From Flavobacteriaceae bacterium TMED68 (GTDB lineage Bacteria; Bacteroidota; Bacteroidia; Flavobacteriales; Flavobacteriaceae), in contig NHDV01000028.1 of the NCBI GenBank assembly GCA_002167525.1, positions 1 through 22,855 on the forward strand: a stretch of 22,855 nucleotides of DNA. Reading direction: 5' to 3'. Below, one piece after another: positions 15,048-22,855 of this stretch (the stretch's first letter is position 1; each line of letters begins with the position of its first letter). The translations under genes were made by a program, and so were the position numbers. Under the pieces are notes generated by a model. It was given only the letters and a program-made list of their open reading frames with translations. It was not told the origin of the DNA and made no database searches.

Positions 15048-17096
15048 TTATTGATTTGTCCTTTTTGTTCTGTACCTATCAAACCATCCGATTATTGCGT
15101 TAACCTTTGTTATCAAGTTGCTTGGTTTAGCTGCAATTCCATGGCTAGCTCCTGGAATACGTACTAACATTGATTCTACCTTGTTAAGTTTTAATCCAGC
15201 ATAAAACTGTTCACTCTCCGCTATTGGAGTTCTATAATCATCCTCGCCTGTCAAGAGCATTGTTGGTGTTTTAACGTTTCCTACATATGAAATAGGAGAT
15301 CTTTTCATGTAATGCTCTAAATTATCCCAAGGAAGGCCTGGGAACCAATACTTTGAATAAATATTTATATTATCTGCATATAAAACAAAACTATACCAGT
15401 TTATAACTGGTTTTGCAACTACAGCTGCCTTAAACCTGTTAGTTTTACCAATAATCCAAGCAGTTAAAACTCCTCCTCCACTTCCGCCCGTAACAAACAG
15501 ATTTTGTTTATCTATATATCTTCGCTCCAAAATAAAATCTATACCTGACATTAAATCGTCATAATCTTGATTTGGATAATTATGATGAATTAAATTTGCA
15601 AATTCACTCCCATAACTAGTGCTTCCTCTCGGATTGACATAAAGTACAATATAGCCTTTACTTGCATACAATTGAACTTCAGCTGAAAATCTAAATCCAT
15701 AATTTGAGAAAGGACCTCCATGAATTTCTAATATTAAGGGATATTTCTTAGAAGGATCAAAGTTTGGAGGCTTAACAAGCCATCCTTGAATTTGTCTACC
15801 ATCAAAAGATGATCTAAACCAAATTTCTTCAACATTACCAAGTTTTTTATGATCAAATAAATCTTTATTTAACCTAGTTAGTCTCTTGAAATTTTTATCG
15901 TAACCTACTGCCAAATCTGATGGGTTATATACATTACCAAAAGTATATGCATACCTGTCATTTTTAGAAATACTATATGTACCCTCGCTATATGGCCTCC
16001 CTAACGACAAGCCTCCTAGTTGATCAACTATGTTTTTTACTTTTCCAGAAGTTGAAATATAAGCAAGCCTTGTCATTCCCATATCATCATATTGAAAATA
16101 GAGCCCTTTTCCATCTTCAGACCAATTTATATTACTAATATTTCTGTCAAAATTTTCCGATATGTTTCTGATATTTTTTCCTTCAGCTGACATTATATAA
16201 AGATTGTTCTGCTGATAGCCTAGATATTTTTCATCAAACCCTAGATAGGCAATTTCACTTTTATCATGGGAAAGCACAGGATTATAATCAGGTCCTAAAC
16301 GAAAAGTCAGAGGCTTAATTTTTTCTGTAATTATATCTAAGGAATATATCTCAGAATTTCTAGGTTCCAAATCAGAGTCATCATGCAAGTTTGCTGAAAA
16401 TATAATTTTATTTTTTGATAACCATTTTGGTGAAGCTGCATTATTGTCAAGAAAAGTGATTTGTCTTGGTGTACCGCCCTCCACAGGAAGGATGAAAATT
16501 TGCGAAAAACCAAGAGTTAAATATCCCTTTCCATCACTTCTATATTTAATGTCATTAATCTCTATAGCGGGATTATTCCATTTTGCTCCTTTAGGCTTTG
16601 GCGGCATTTGTATAAAACTATCATATGATTTCTCTACGAAAGAAGTAAAAACAAGATATTTATCATCCTCAGACCAGCTAACTTGACTAATTGAGTTTTG
16701 TAGATTAGTAAGTTTTTGTTTTGATTTTTGAGATAAAGTGAATAAGTAAAGTTGATTAGTTTCATCAGAATTTGATTTGAAAGTGAACTTATCTCCAGAA
16801 TTAGACCATATTGGGTCAAAATCATTTTGATTACCAGTTGTGAGTGGGATATTATCTGTTCCATCAAAATTAATAATCCAAATATTTGAATAATTTTTAT
16901 CTGTCATTATATCTTTAAAATTTCTTACGTAAAGAATTTTTTTTCCATCTGGAGAAATTTTGGGATCAGACACATATTCTAGATTAAAAATATCAATAGG
17001 TTTAAACTTATTGTTTGTTTGAGAATAAATTAAATTTGAGGAAATTATTAAAGAGATAAAAACAATAAAAGGTCTGAATATTATATTATCAAGCAT
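15048..17096 (-). CDS. secreted S9 family peptidase (acylaminoacyl/dipeptidyl peptidase type)
   Basis: A 682-residue serine peptidase that cleaves short peptides, probably in the periplasm. An N-terminal signal (1-25, ...SNLIYSQ) is followed by a WD40-like beta-propeller built from PD40-type blades (about 40-410: ISPDGKKILYVRN, PIWSNSGDKF, NINWSEDGKGLYFQYD). The alpha/beta-hydrolase domain spans about 425-676. The oxyanion motif EIHGGP (457-462) and catalytic triad are all present: Ser539 in GGSGGG, Asp620 in GEDDYRTP, His652 in GASHGI. Length is normal. The exact specificity (acylaminoacyl, dipeptidyl or other) cannot be read from sequence. It is divergent from the unknown secreted protein at 17216, with a perfect AT palindrome between them. 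Confidence 0.92.
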   Translation of the reverse strand: MLDNIIFRPFIVFISLIISSNLIYSQTNNKFKPIDIFNLEYVSDPKISPDGKKILYVRNFKDIMTDKNYSNIWIINFDGTDNIPLTTGNQNDFDPIWSNSGDKFTFKSNSDETNQLYLFTLSQKSKQKLTNLQNSISQVSWSEDDKYLVFTSFVEKSYDSFIQMPPKPKGAKWNNPAIEINDIKYRSDGKGYLTLGFSQIFILPVEGGTPRQITFLDNNAASPKWLSKNKIIFSANLHDDSDLEPRNSEIYSLDIITEKIKPLTFRLGPDYNPVLSHDKSEIAYLGFDEKYLGYQQNNLYIMSAEGKNIRNISENFDRNISNINWSEDGKGLYFQYDDMGMTRLAYISTSGKVKNIVDQLGGLSLGRPYSEGTYSISKNDRYAYTFGNVYNPSDLAVGYDKNFKRLTRLNKDLFDHKKLGNVEEIWFRSSFDGRQIQGWLVKPPNFDPSKKYPLILEIHGGPFSNYGFRFSAEVQLYASKGYIVLYVNPRGSTSYGSEFANLIHHNYPNQDYDDLMSGIDFILERRYIDKQNLFVTGGSGGGVLTAWIIGKTNRFKAAVVAKPVINWYSFVLYADNINIYSKYWFPGLPWDNLEHYMKRSPISYVGNVKTPTMLLTGEDDYRTPIAESEQFYAGLKLNKVESMLVRIPGASHGIAAKPSNLITKVNAIIGWFDRYRTKRTNQ

Positions 17097-17125
17097 GGCA
17101 TCTAATTTGTTTATTTAAAGTTAAA

Positions 17126-17159
17126 AATTATATTTTTTATTTAAATAAAAAATATAATT
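17126..17159. repeat. perfect 34-bp AT-only palindrome
   Basis: Two 17-bp arms meet without a spacer at 17142/17143; all 17 pairs were checked and the match ends at 17125 (a) and 17160 (g). It contains only A and T, including T6 and A6 runs. It lies in the 119-bp gap between the divergent S9 peptidase and unknown secreted protein genes, and its right edge touches a candidate -33 element. It could be an operator, a cruciform site or a roadblock shared by both promoters. Confidence 0.85.
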
Positions 17160-17187
17160 GGTATGTAAACTAATCGATTTATATTCG
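17158..17187 (+). promoter_or_regulatory. candidate Bacteroidota-type promoter
   Basis: TTG (17158-17160), then 19 bp, then TATATTCG (17180-17187) resembles the Bacteroidota pattern TTTG-N19-21-TAnnTTTG, with one mismatch in the -7 box. Transcription would start near 17193, about 23 bp before the ATG at 17216. The -33 box abuts the 34-bp palindrome. Confidence 0.3.
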
Positions 17188-17215
17188 AATAATTATTAAT
17201 CATAAATCATTTATA

Positions 17216-17902
17216 ATGAAAAAAATCTTATTTATTATTTGTGTTTTGTCCTTAAGTATATCTTTTTCTCAAAACACTTTTCGTTTATGGCATTTTAATG
17301 CCAAACCTGGAACTGAAACGGCTATTGGTAATCTGTTAACTAAGCATAATGAAAATGCTGAATTTAAATCTGGGGGAGTACAGATAGAGAGAATTTCATA
17401 TGGAGACAATCAATGGACTCACCGCGTAGTTGCATTTGGAGAAGTTGGAAAAATAGGCAGAACCGATTTAAAGGACTTCCAACAAGATTTGTTTTTGGAG
17501 CAAATAGATAATTTTGTTGAGGACTGGGGCCCATCTTATGCCGGAAGATTTCTTAGTTATGTTGGAGGTCAACCTAAGGATTTTCCTTTTTTACAAATTT
17601 ATGAAATTACACCTGACGACCCTAATGAATTCAAAAAAGCACATGATAAGTTTATCAGCAAGGCTTCTAATGTGATAGGTGACAGACCGGTAGCGTTTGG
17701 AACTTATGATATTGGTTCTCCAAATGAAGCCACACATTGGGTTGTTATTGGATCATCTGGTTTTAGTGATTTAATTGATCAGAAACAAAAATGGGAAGAT
17801 AATTTCTCAAAAGAAGCTGAAGAGTGGGCTAAAACTAATGGAGGTGTAGAATTTAAATCAAATTTCTCCGTTCAAGTATTAGCAGCATTTGGTAGTCTTT
17901 AA
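17216..17902 (+). CDS. secreted protein of unknown function with two similar domains
   Basis: A 228-residue exported protein with signal peptide 1-19 (...SISFSQ). The mature part seems to be two related halves of about 100 residues. Half one (20-115) has FRLWHFNAKPGTE, a helix, then GGVQIERISYGDNQWTHRVV and a second helix ending in VEDWGP. Half two (120-228) has LQIYEITPDDPNEFKKAHDK, then RPVAFGTYDIGSPNEATHWV and a helix ending in EEWAKT. This beta-alpha-beta-beta pattern recalls a dimeric alpha/beta barrel (ferredoxin-like, ABM/EthD-type) duplication, but no catalytic or cofactor residue can be named. I do not recognise the family. It is divergent from the S9 peptidase and followed by a hairpin terminator. 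Confidence 0.75.
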   Translation: MKKILFIICVLSLSISFSQNTFRLWHFNAKPGTETAIGNLLTKHNENAEFKSGGVQIERISYGDNQWTHRVVAFGEVGKIGRTDLKDFQQDLFLEQIDNFVEDWGPSYAGRFLSYVGGQPKDFPFLQIYEITPDDPNEFKKAHDKFISKASNVIGDRPVAFGTYDIGSPNEATHWVVIGSSGFSDLIDQKQKWEDNFSKEAEEWAKTNGGVEFKSNFSVQVLAAFGSL

Positions 17903-17919
17903 ATTATTATTTGTAATAA

Positions 17920-17948
17920 ATAACTTCCCTCAAAACGGGGGGAGTTAT
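17920..17948. terminator. hairpin terminator between convergent genes
   Basis: The stem ataacttccc (17920-17929) pairs with ggggagttat (17939-17948) with one G-T pair, around a 9-base loop. It lies between the stop of the unknown secreted protein (17902) and the end of the transglutaminase gene (17967), so it can serve both. There is no strong T-run after it. Confidence 0.6.
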
Positions 17949-17966
17949 AACTATCCTGTAAATAAT

Positions 17967-18929
17967 TTATTGTTGCTGTTGAATTATTTGTTGATTCTTT
18001 TGAAAACTATTAATAGATAAAACTGGATTCACAGAAGAAATTTCAGGACTTATTTCATCAAAGTTAATTTTATTACTTTTTTTATTTCTAACTGTATCAA
18101 GGCGAACTTTCACTTTCATTTCTTGTTTCTCGTTCCCCTTAAAAACACCTTTGACAGGTGAGCAATCATTATAACTTCTCCCTACAGCTAACCGAATATG
18201 GTATTTATCAGTAAAACAATTATTAGTTGGGTCTAACCCGTACCACCCAAAGTTAGGGATGAAAACTTCTACCCATGCGTGAGTAGCGCCAGCACCAACC
18301 ATCCCATCTTTGGCGAAAACATAACCACTCACATATCTGGCGGGAATCTTACATAACCGGCATAATTGAATTAAAATATTCGTGAAATCTTGACAAACAC
18401 CAAATCCTAACTTCCATACTTCTTCTGGGGTTGAAAAAACATTTGTAATTCCTTTTTTATAAGTAAAATTTTGATGTGTATATTCACATAATTTTTTTGA
18501 TATGACCAAAATAGTGTCATCATAATTTATTAGTTCTGATATTATTTTTTTAATTTTTCTTTTCTTAAAAAATGGCTGAATATTCAAAAAGGGCATGAAG
18601 CTGATATCTTTAGACATATTTTCCATTATCTGGTTCTGTGTTTTTATATTCAAATTATAATTAAGTTCTTGGCTCTCTTTAACAATGATTTCAGCTTCAG
18701 ATGTAATTACCATTAAGTCATGTGGTGATACATAATTAAAAAAACCAACTCTATTATTAAATTCATCTAAATAAGAATAAATACTTGGGTCGCCAGTAAC
18801 AGTTATCTTATGTGTAACTAGCTGTTGCTGCATATCGTTATATGGATACAGAAATATTCTGTTTGTGCTTTCTACAACAGGATTAGAATATTTATATAAG
18901 GTGGTGTGGTTTAAAAAATATTTTATCAT
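17967..18929 (-). CDS. transglutaminase-like cysteine peptidase of the alpha-E/ATP-grasp cluster
   Basis: A 320-residue protein without a signal peptide. The N-terminal beta-rich domain (about 1-90, starting YFLNHTTLYKYSNPVVESTN) is the bacterial transglutaminase-like N domain. The papain-like core shows the triad: Cys179 in GFGVCQDFTN, His217 in GATHAWVEV and Asp233 in YGLDPTNN, with IPARYVSGY (195-203) in between. Bacterial members of this type are thought to cleave or transfer peptide bonds rather than crosslink proteins. The C-terminal 40 residues are polar and Gln-rich. It is the last gene of a three-gene operon, 2 bp after the alpha-E gene. Family work on ATP-grasp amidoligase clusters predicts that this enzyme hydrolyses or modifies the peptide made by the ATP-grasp protein; the product is not known. 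Confidence 0.9.
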   Translation of the reverse strand: MIKYFLNHTTLYKYSNPVVESTNRIFLYPYNDMQQQLVTHKITVTGDPSIYSYLDEFNNRVGFFNYVSPHDLMVITSEAEIIVKESQELNYNLNIKTQNQIMENMSKDISFMPFLNIQPFFKKRKIKKIISELINYDDTILVISKKLCEYTHQNFTYKKGITNVFSTPEEVWKLGFGVCQDFTNILIQLCRLCKIPARYVSGYVFAKDGMVGAGATHAWVEVFIPNFGWYGLDPTNNCFTDKYHIRLAVGRSYNDCSPVKGVFKGNEKQEMKVKVRLDTVRNKKSNKINFDEISPEISSVNPVLSINSFQKNQQIIQQQQ

Positions 18930-18931
18930 TT

Positions 18932-19867
18932 TTAATAAGTTTGATAAAAGTAAGTTCTGTTGATATTAACTGATATTTGATTTAAAGCAATCTTGATTTC
19001 TTCTAAAAACTCATCGATTCCTTGACTTTTTATTGAGCTAATTGTAGTGTATTTTAATGAGTTTTTAAGTTTGCCTACAGTAAATATTAAATCTCTATTA
19101 TTGATTTTATTAAATTCGTTAAGACGTTTAATATGAACTTGAAGTTTGTTAACACTGTAAATTATTGAACGAGGAAAACTTTCATTTACAACGATCATTT
19201 CTATTATATTTTCAATATTGAAAATTGATTTGAATGTTTTTAAATAAAGCTGATAGCCTCCAATAGAAATCAATAAATTCTTAAAAAAATAGCTCTCATA
19301 TAAATTTTCCTCTTTTTGATTTAAATCGCTTATTCTGATGTTTACAAAATCCACACTTTGTACAACTCTTTCAAGATACTTTCCCAAATTCATAAAACAA
19401 TATGCATTTCCTCTTTCTTGAGTAATATCAGCAACACTGTAATAAATATGATTAAACTGTAAAAGTTCGTTTACAATGGTAATAGGGTCATTCTTCTTGT
19501 ATTTAACTGATATATTATCTTGTGATAGATGCAGATAAAATTTATTCACTGAAAGCCATAATTCTCTAGAAATATGTTCTTGAACACTCCTTGCATTTTC
19601 TCTCGCCTTGATAATCATATTAAGAACACTATTTGGGTTTGAATCATCAAAAAGCATATAAAGAATTATAGAAATTGAATCTTGATGGCTAGTAAACTCC
19701 CTCTCAGATTGTATTCCCAAATAAGTTTGCATGATTTTATTCCATGAAGAATAGTCCCCTGAATCTAAAGTTGAATTATAATTTGTTTTAATCAAATTAA
19801 GTAACCCATAGCTTCGCTCCATATACCTATCCATCCAAAATAAATTATTTGCAACACGGCTTAACAT
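18932..19867 (-). CDS. alpha-E domain protein (DUF403)
   Basis: A 311-residue all-helical protein. It starts with the family signature MLSRVANNLFWMDRYMERS (1-19) and has NARSVQEHISRELWLSVN (about 89-106) and ITQERGNAYCFMNLGKYLERVVQ further on; conserved Arg/Glu pairs give the family its name. The biochemical activity is not established. It nearly always accompanies a circularly permuted ATP-grasp enzyme and a transglutaminase and is predicted to work with them in making or handling a short peptide. Gaps are 6 bp to the ATP-grasp gene and 2 bp to the transglutaminase gene, so translation is probably coupled. Confidence 0.9.
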   Translation of the reverse strand: MLSRVANNLFWMDRYMERSYGLLNLIKTNYNSTLDSGDYSSWNKIMQTYLGIQSEREFTSHQDSISIILYMLFDDSNPNSVLNMIIKARENARSVQEHISRELWLSVNKFYLHLSQDNISVKYKKNDPITIVNELLQFNHIYYSVADITQERGNAYCFMNLGKYLERVVQSVDFVNIRISDLNQKEENLYESYFFKNLLISIGGYQLYLKTFKSIFNIENIIEMIVVNESFPRSIIYSVNKLQVHIKRLNEFNKINNRDLIFTVGKLKNSLKYTTISSIKSQGIDEFLEEIKIALNQISVNINRTYFYQTY

Positions 19868-19873
19868 ATAATT

Positions 19874-21313
19874 TTATTTTTTTATAATCCATGTATCCTT
19901 ACTTCCTCCACCTTGAGAACTATTTACTACAAGCGAACCTTCCTGCATCGCAACTCTGGTAAGTCCACCTGGGCATACTTCAATTTTATTGGCTCCAAAA
20001 ATTGCAAAAGGTCTTAAATCTAAACATCTTGGAGCTAATTTACCATTAATAATACAGGGGGCTGTTGAAAGATTTAAAATTGGTTGGGCTATGTAATTAT
20101 TTGGGTTTTTTTTAACCTTTTTTAGATATTTATCTTTTTCTATCTCAGAGGCTTTGTTCCCCATTAACATATCGTATCCACCACTGCCATCAGTTTTCTT
20201 TATTACCATATTTTCAATATTATCTTGGACATACTTTCTTTGATCTTTATTTCCAATCTGGTAAGTTTCAATATTCTGAAGTATTGGATTTTCATTTAAA
20301 TAATACTTAATCATTTTGGGCACATATGAATAAATTGCTTTATCATCAGCAATTCCAGTACCAGGAGAATTAACAATACATACTTTGCCTTGCCTAAAGG
20401 ATTCCATTATTCCTGCTAAACCAAGTACACTTTCAGTATTAAAACTAAGTGGGTCTAAAAAGTCATCATCAATTCGCCTATATATGACATCAATCTTCTT
20501 AAGGCCACTAGCAGTTTTCATAAACACCTTGTGGTCATAAAGAACAAGATCACTGCCCTCTACAAGTTCCACACCCATTAACCTAGCAAGTGTAGCATGT
20601 TCATAATAGGCAGAATTATACAGACCCGGTGTTAAAAGAACAATTACAGGATTTTGTTTACTAACTAAAGTCTTTAACTGCCTGTACAAAACTTGAGGAT
20701 AATTATCAACTGATAAAACTTTATGCTTTGGCATCAAATTAGGATATAAACGCCTAGTTATTTCCCTATTTTCTAACATATAACTTACCCCAGAAGGTGT
20801 TCTTAGGTTGTCTTCCAAAACAAAGAATTCACCATTATTCCCTCTTACTAAATCAACGCCTGATATATGAGTGTAAATATCTTTTGGAACTGATAAATTG
20901 ATCATTTCGCGAATAAAATATTTATTGTTAACTATTAGTTGACCAGATATTATGTCATCTTTTACTATAAATTGTTGATGATAGATGTCTTTTAAAAAAA
21001 GGTTAAGTGCTTTGATCCTTTGTATAATACCCCTTTCAATAATCCTCCATTCATTGTGTTCAATAATTCTTGGTATAATATCAAATGGGAAGATTCTTTC
21101 TACACCCTTGTTATCATTATATATAGTGAATGTAATACCTTGATTTTTGAAAAATTGAGTAGAAAAGTCTTTCATTTGAATCAAATTTTCAAAATCCGTG
21201 TTCTCTAGATAGGACCCAAAGTCCCTATATACATTTCTTATGCTGCCTTTTGAGTCAAACATCTCATCCCAAGTATTAGGATACTGTTTGTATTTTTCTA
21301 ATAAATCTTTCAA
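19874..21313 (-). CDS. circularly permuted ATP-grasp type 2 protein
   Basis: A 479-residue cytoplasmic protein, predicted to ligate a carboxylate to an amine (peptide or amide bond) using ATP. Family motifs in order are VLEDNLRTPSG (165-175), a Rossmann-like stretch with VIVLLTPGLYNSAYYEHATL (223-242), YRRIDDDFLDPL (278-289), SPGTGIADDKAIY (316-328), KKTDGSGGYD (372-381, glycine-rich loop), LRPFAI (433-438), GGLTRVA (449-455) and SSQGGGSKDTW (465-475). Length matches the DUF404/DUF407 group. It is the first gene of the operon; the 137-bp upstream gap should carry the promoter, but I see no clear -33/-7 pair. No carrier protein, precursor peptide or Anbu-type proteasome gene is adjacent, so the substrate stays unknown. 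Confidence 0.92.
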   Translation of the reverse strand: MKDLLEKYKQYPNTWDEMFDSKGSIRNVYRDFGSYLENTDFENLIQMKDFSTQFFKNQGITFTIYNDNKGVERIFPFDIIPRIIEHNEWRIIERGIIQRIKALNLFLKDIYHQQFIVKDDIISGQLIVNNKYFIREMINLSVPKDIYTHISGVDLVRGNNGEFFVLEDNLRTPSGVSYMLENREITRRLYPNLMPKHKVLSVDNYPQVLYRQLKTLVSKQNPVIVLLTPGLYNSAYYEHATLARLMGVELVEGSDLVLYDHKVFMKTASGLKKIDVIYRRIDDDFLDPLSFNTESVLGLAGIMESFRQGKVCIVNSPGTGIADDKAIYSYVPKMIKYYLNENPILQNIETYQIGNKDQRKYVQDNIENMVIKKTDGSGGYDMLMGNKASEIEKDKYLKKVKKNPNNYIAQPILNLSTAPCIINGKLAPRCLDLRPFAIFGANKIEVCPGGLTRVAMQEGSLVVNSSQGGGSKDTWIIKK

Positions 21314-21450
21314 AAAAAAATTTATATTAAATTTAAAGGATTACAGATTTTATATATATAATTTATATTGAATAAGTTGTATTATTTAATATATCATAAA
21401 TAAGACATCCCTTTGTTGTGAATAATAAAAATTAACAAGAAAGAAAATAG

Positions 21451-22035
21451 TTATTTATTAAAAGTTAATTCTAGTATTGAAATTAATGAGATTCCAAATG
21501 CTGCTCCAGATATAAAAAAATTCCATTTATCGTGCTTTACTTTTAGGATGCTGAGGAAAATAAATCCAATTAGGACTATAAAGAGAACAATTAATAGCTG
21601 ACCGAGTTCAATACCGATATTAAATCCTAAAAGAGGAATTAAAATTTCCTCAGGTGACATTATAAGTGCCCTAAAATAATTAGAAAAATCCATTCCGTGA
21701 ATAAAACCAAAAAATAATGCCATGAAATAGTTTCTACCCATATGGGAAAAGTTTTCTAATTGTTTATTAATAACATTTTGTAAAGATGTTATCAATATTG
21801 TTATCGGTATTAAAAGTTTTATAATGTGCGATGGTATAGAAAAATAATCTAAGGATACCAAAAATAGAGTAATACTATGTCCAATTGTGAAAGCTGTTAT
21901 TAATATCAGAATATTACGCCATTGATTCGTTTTATATACTGCGCAGAGAGCCACCAAAAAAAGAATATGATCATGAGCATTTAAATCAGCTATATGCTCA
22001 AAACCTAATTTTAAATAAAATTTAAAGGGATGCAT
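21451..22035 (-). CDS. HupE/UreJ-like integral membrane protein
   Basis: A 194-residue membrane protein with about six hydrophobic segments. His/Asp-rich family motifs are visible: GFEHIADLNAHDHILF (11-26), TAFTIGHSITL (48-58, His53), FGFIHGMDFS (109-118, His113) and GFNIGIELGQ (137-146). HupE/UreJ proteins are considered metal permeases (nickel or cobalt; iron has been proposed for Bacteroidota relatives), but the metal is not determined here. No hydrogenase or urease gene is nearby. It starts 1 bp after the DUF6702 stop, so the two are probably translated together and may act in the same process. Confidence 0.82.
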   Translation of the reverse strand: MHPFKFYLKLGFEHIADLNAHDHILFLVALCAVYKTNQWRNILILITAFTIGHSITLFLVSLDYFSIPSHIIKLLIPITILITSLQNVINKQLENFSHMGRNYFMALFFGFIHGMDFSNYFRALIMSPEEILIPLLGFNIGIELGQLLIVLFIVLIGFIFLSILKVKHDKWNFFISGAAFGISLISILELTFNK

Positions 22036-22036
22036 A

Positions 22037-22549
22037 TCAAAATTCTAAATGGTGAATAGATGTTTTTTTGTTTAGCATAATACTTCTAGATTCATCGTTT
22101 ACATGAACATATATGATATTATTTTGATCATAAAATATATCTGTAAAAACAGCATTTTTAACTTCTAATAATTCCAATTTTAAGGGCTGGCTAAACTCAA
22201 AATAAATCCATAAAGCAGTGTTTTGACCATCACCACTTAATCTTTTTTGTTTGATTTTCAGAGGTATTGTAATTCCATTAGCTTTCACATAAAAAAATCT
22301 ATTTACATAATTCAAAAGCATTTGATTAGCAATTTCAGACTCATTTGGCTGACAAAAAGCAAGTTTTTTACTATTAGGATCAAAAACTAAAGCTTCGTTA
22401 ACGTCTGTCAGAAAAAGCTTTAGATTAATTGAAATTAATTTTGTACTAGACCTATATTCTATTTCACAAAGTGATAAGCGTAGCGGATGTGCAGACAAAC
22501 TCTCAAAAAAAAGAGAAGCAACTGGAATCAATAACCACCTTGAAATCAT
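22037..22549 (-). CDS. DUF6702 family exported protein
   Basis: A 170-residue protein with signal peptide about 1-20 (...FESLSA, then HPLRLSLCEIEY). The mature part is beta-rich: EIEYRSSTKLISINLKLFLTD, a region with ALVFDPNSK, then IPLKIKQKRLSGDGQ, ALWIYFEFSQPLKLELLEVKN and an end with NIIYVHVNDESRSIML. This matches the small DUF6702 proteins of Bacteroidota, which commonly lie next to HupE/UreJ or M1 peptidase genes. Function is unknown; the pairing suggests an exported partner of the metal permease. It lies 16 bp after the M19 dipeptidase stop and 1 bp before the HupE/UreJ gene. Confidence 0.75.
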   Translation of the reverse strand: MISRWLLIPVASLFFESLSAHPLRLSLCEIEYRSSTKLISINLKLFLTDVNEALVFDPNSKKLAFCQPNESEIANQMLLNYVNRFFYVKANGITIPLKIKQKRLSGDGQNTALWIYFEFSQPLKLELLEVKNAVFTDIFYDQNNIIYVHVNDESRSIMLNKKTSIHHLEF

Positions 22550-22565
22550 CAGACTGTATATTGAA

Positions 22566-22855
22566 TTATACTGATGTGTCTGTTTTTATTTGTTCAGAAA
22601 TTTTTTGAACTTCTTTAAAAACACGAATCAAATTTCCACCCCAAATTTTTCCTATTTGTTCTTCATTATATCCACGTTTAACTAACTCAATAGTAATATT
22701 CATTACCTCACTAGCATCAAAAACACCCTGAATTCCTCCTCCTCCATCAAAGTCACATCCTATACCAACATGGTCTATTCCTGCTACTTTAATAATATGG
22801 TCAATATGATCTACTACATGTTTTACCGTAGCAGGAGAATCTGGATACTTCGCTT
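22566..22855 (-). CDS. membrane dipeptidase, family M19 (C-terminal part, runs off the window)
   Basis: The last 96 residues are visible; the gene continues past 22855. They read AKYPDSPATVKHVVDHIDHI, then VAGIDHVGIGCDFDGGGG, then ELVKRGYNEEQIGKIWGGNL and IRVFKEV. The VDHIDHI and DHVGIGxDFDG strings and the GGNxxRV end are typical of M19 zinc dipeptidases (renal dipeptidase type), which cleave L,D- or L,L-dipeptides in the periplasm or cytoplasm. The Asp in GCDFDG fits the substrate/metal-site Asp of the family. The start and signal peptide are outside the window. It is probably the head of the operon with DUF6702 and HupE/UreJ. Confidence 0.9.
   Translation of the reverse strand, partial: AKYPDSPATVKHVVDHIDHIIKVAGIDHVGIGCDFDGGGGIQGVFDASEVMNITIELVKRGYNEEQIGKIWGGNLIRVFKEVQKISEQIKTDTSV

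Noticed and set aside
16444..16867. Open frames on both strands (80 and 77 codons) inside the S9 peptidase gene
   Set aside because: They lie wholly inside a well-supported coding region with an intact propeller and catalytic triad and have no independent features.

Overview
The window looks like a piece of an AT-rich marine Flavobacteriia (Bacteroidota) genome. The bases average roughly 30% G+C. Secreted proteins carry short Lys-rich signal peptides ending in 'FSQ' or lipoprotein boxes, and ribosome-binding sites are weak. The protein families are typical of that class: GH3, Bax inhibitor-1/YccA, DUF6259, CotH, Asp-box/VPS10-like, gamma-glutamyltransferase, GH13, S9 peptidase, DUF6702, HupE/UreJ and membrane dipeptidase M19. 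No SusC/SusD pair, CRISPR array, rRNA or complete tRNA is visible.

Layout. Bases 1-1300 hold a truncated GH3 glucosidase gene (minus strand) between two exact 87-bp inverted copies of the same sequence. This looks like a chimeric contig end or an inversion. The spacer also holds short repeats and a tRNA-Ser-3'-end-like string that suggest an old attachment site. A YccA-like membrane protein (plus) and an NTF2-like lipoprotein (minus) converge on a shared hairpin terminator at about 2131-2155. A plus-strand cluster at 2737-7398 has two overlapping membrane-protein frames joined by a perfectly phased A7 slippery site, then a secreted DUF6259 putative glycoside hydrolase, then a CotH-type lipoprotein split by a one-base homopolymer frameshift. 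A minus-strand pair at 7407-12326 encodes a large Asp-box propeller protein and a gamma-glutamyltransferase. Next come a GH13 amylase (plus, 12452-14302), a frameshifted orphan gene (minus, 14333-14787) preceded by a helically phased A-tract array (14884-14954), and a secreted S9 prolyl-oligopeptidase-type peptidase (minus). A short region containing a perfect 34-bp AT-only palindrome separates the S9 gene from a divergent secreted protein of unknown function.

The right third is all minus strand. A tight three-gene operon (17967-21313) encodes a circularly permuted ATP-grasp enzyme, an alpha-E protein and a transglutaminase-like cysteine protease. This is a conserved but poorly understood peptide-forming or peptide-cleaving cluster. 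A second tight set runs from the partial M19 membrane dipeptidase gene through DUF6702 to HupE/UreJ.

How the genes work together: most products are exported and deal with polymers outside the cytoplasm. The glycan side is GH3, DUF6259 and GH13; the peptide side is S9, gamma-glutamyltransferase, M19 and the large Asp-box protein. That fits a marine scavenger. The least explained parts are the orphan gene with its curved-DNA array, the ATP-grasp/alpha-E/transglutaminase operon, and the homopolymer frameshifts at three sites (A7, A6, T6). Each of the three joins two reading frames that make sense together, so they are either sequencing errors, gene decay or programmed slippage.
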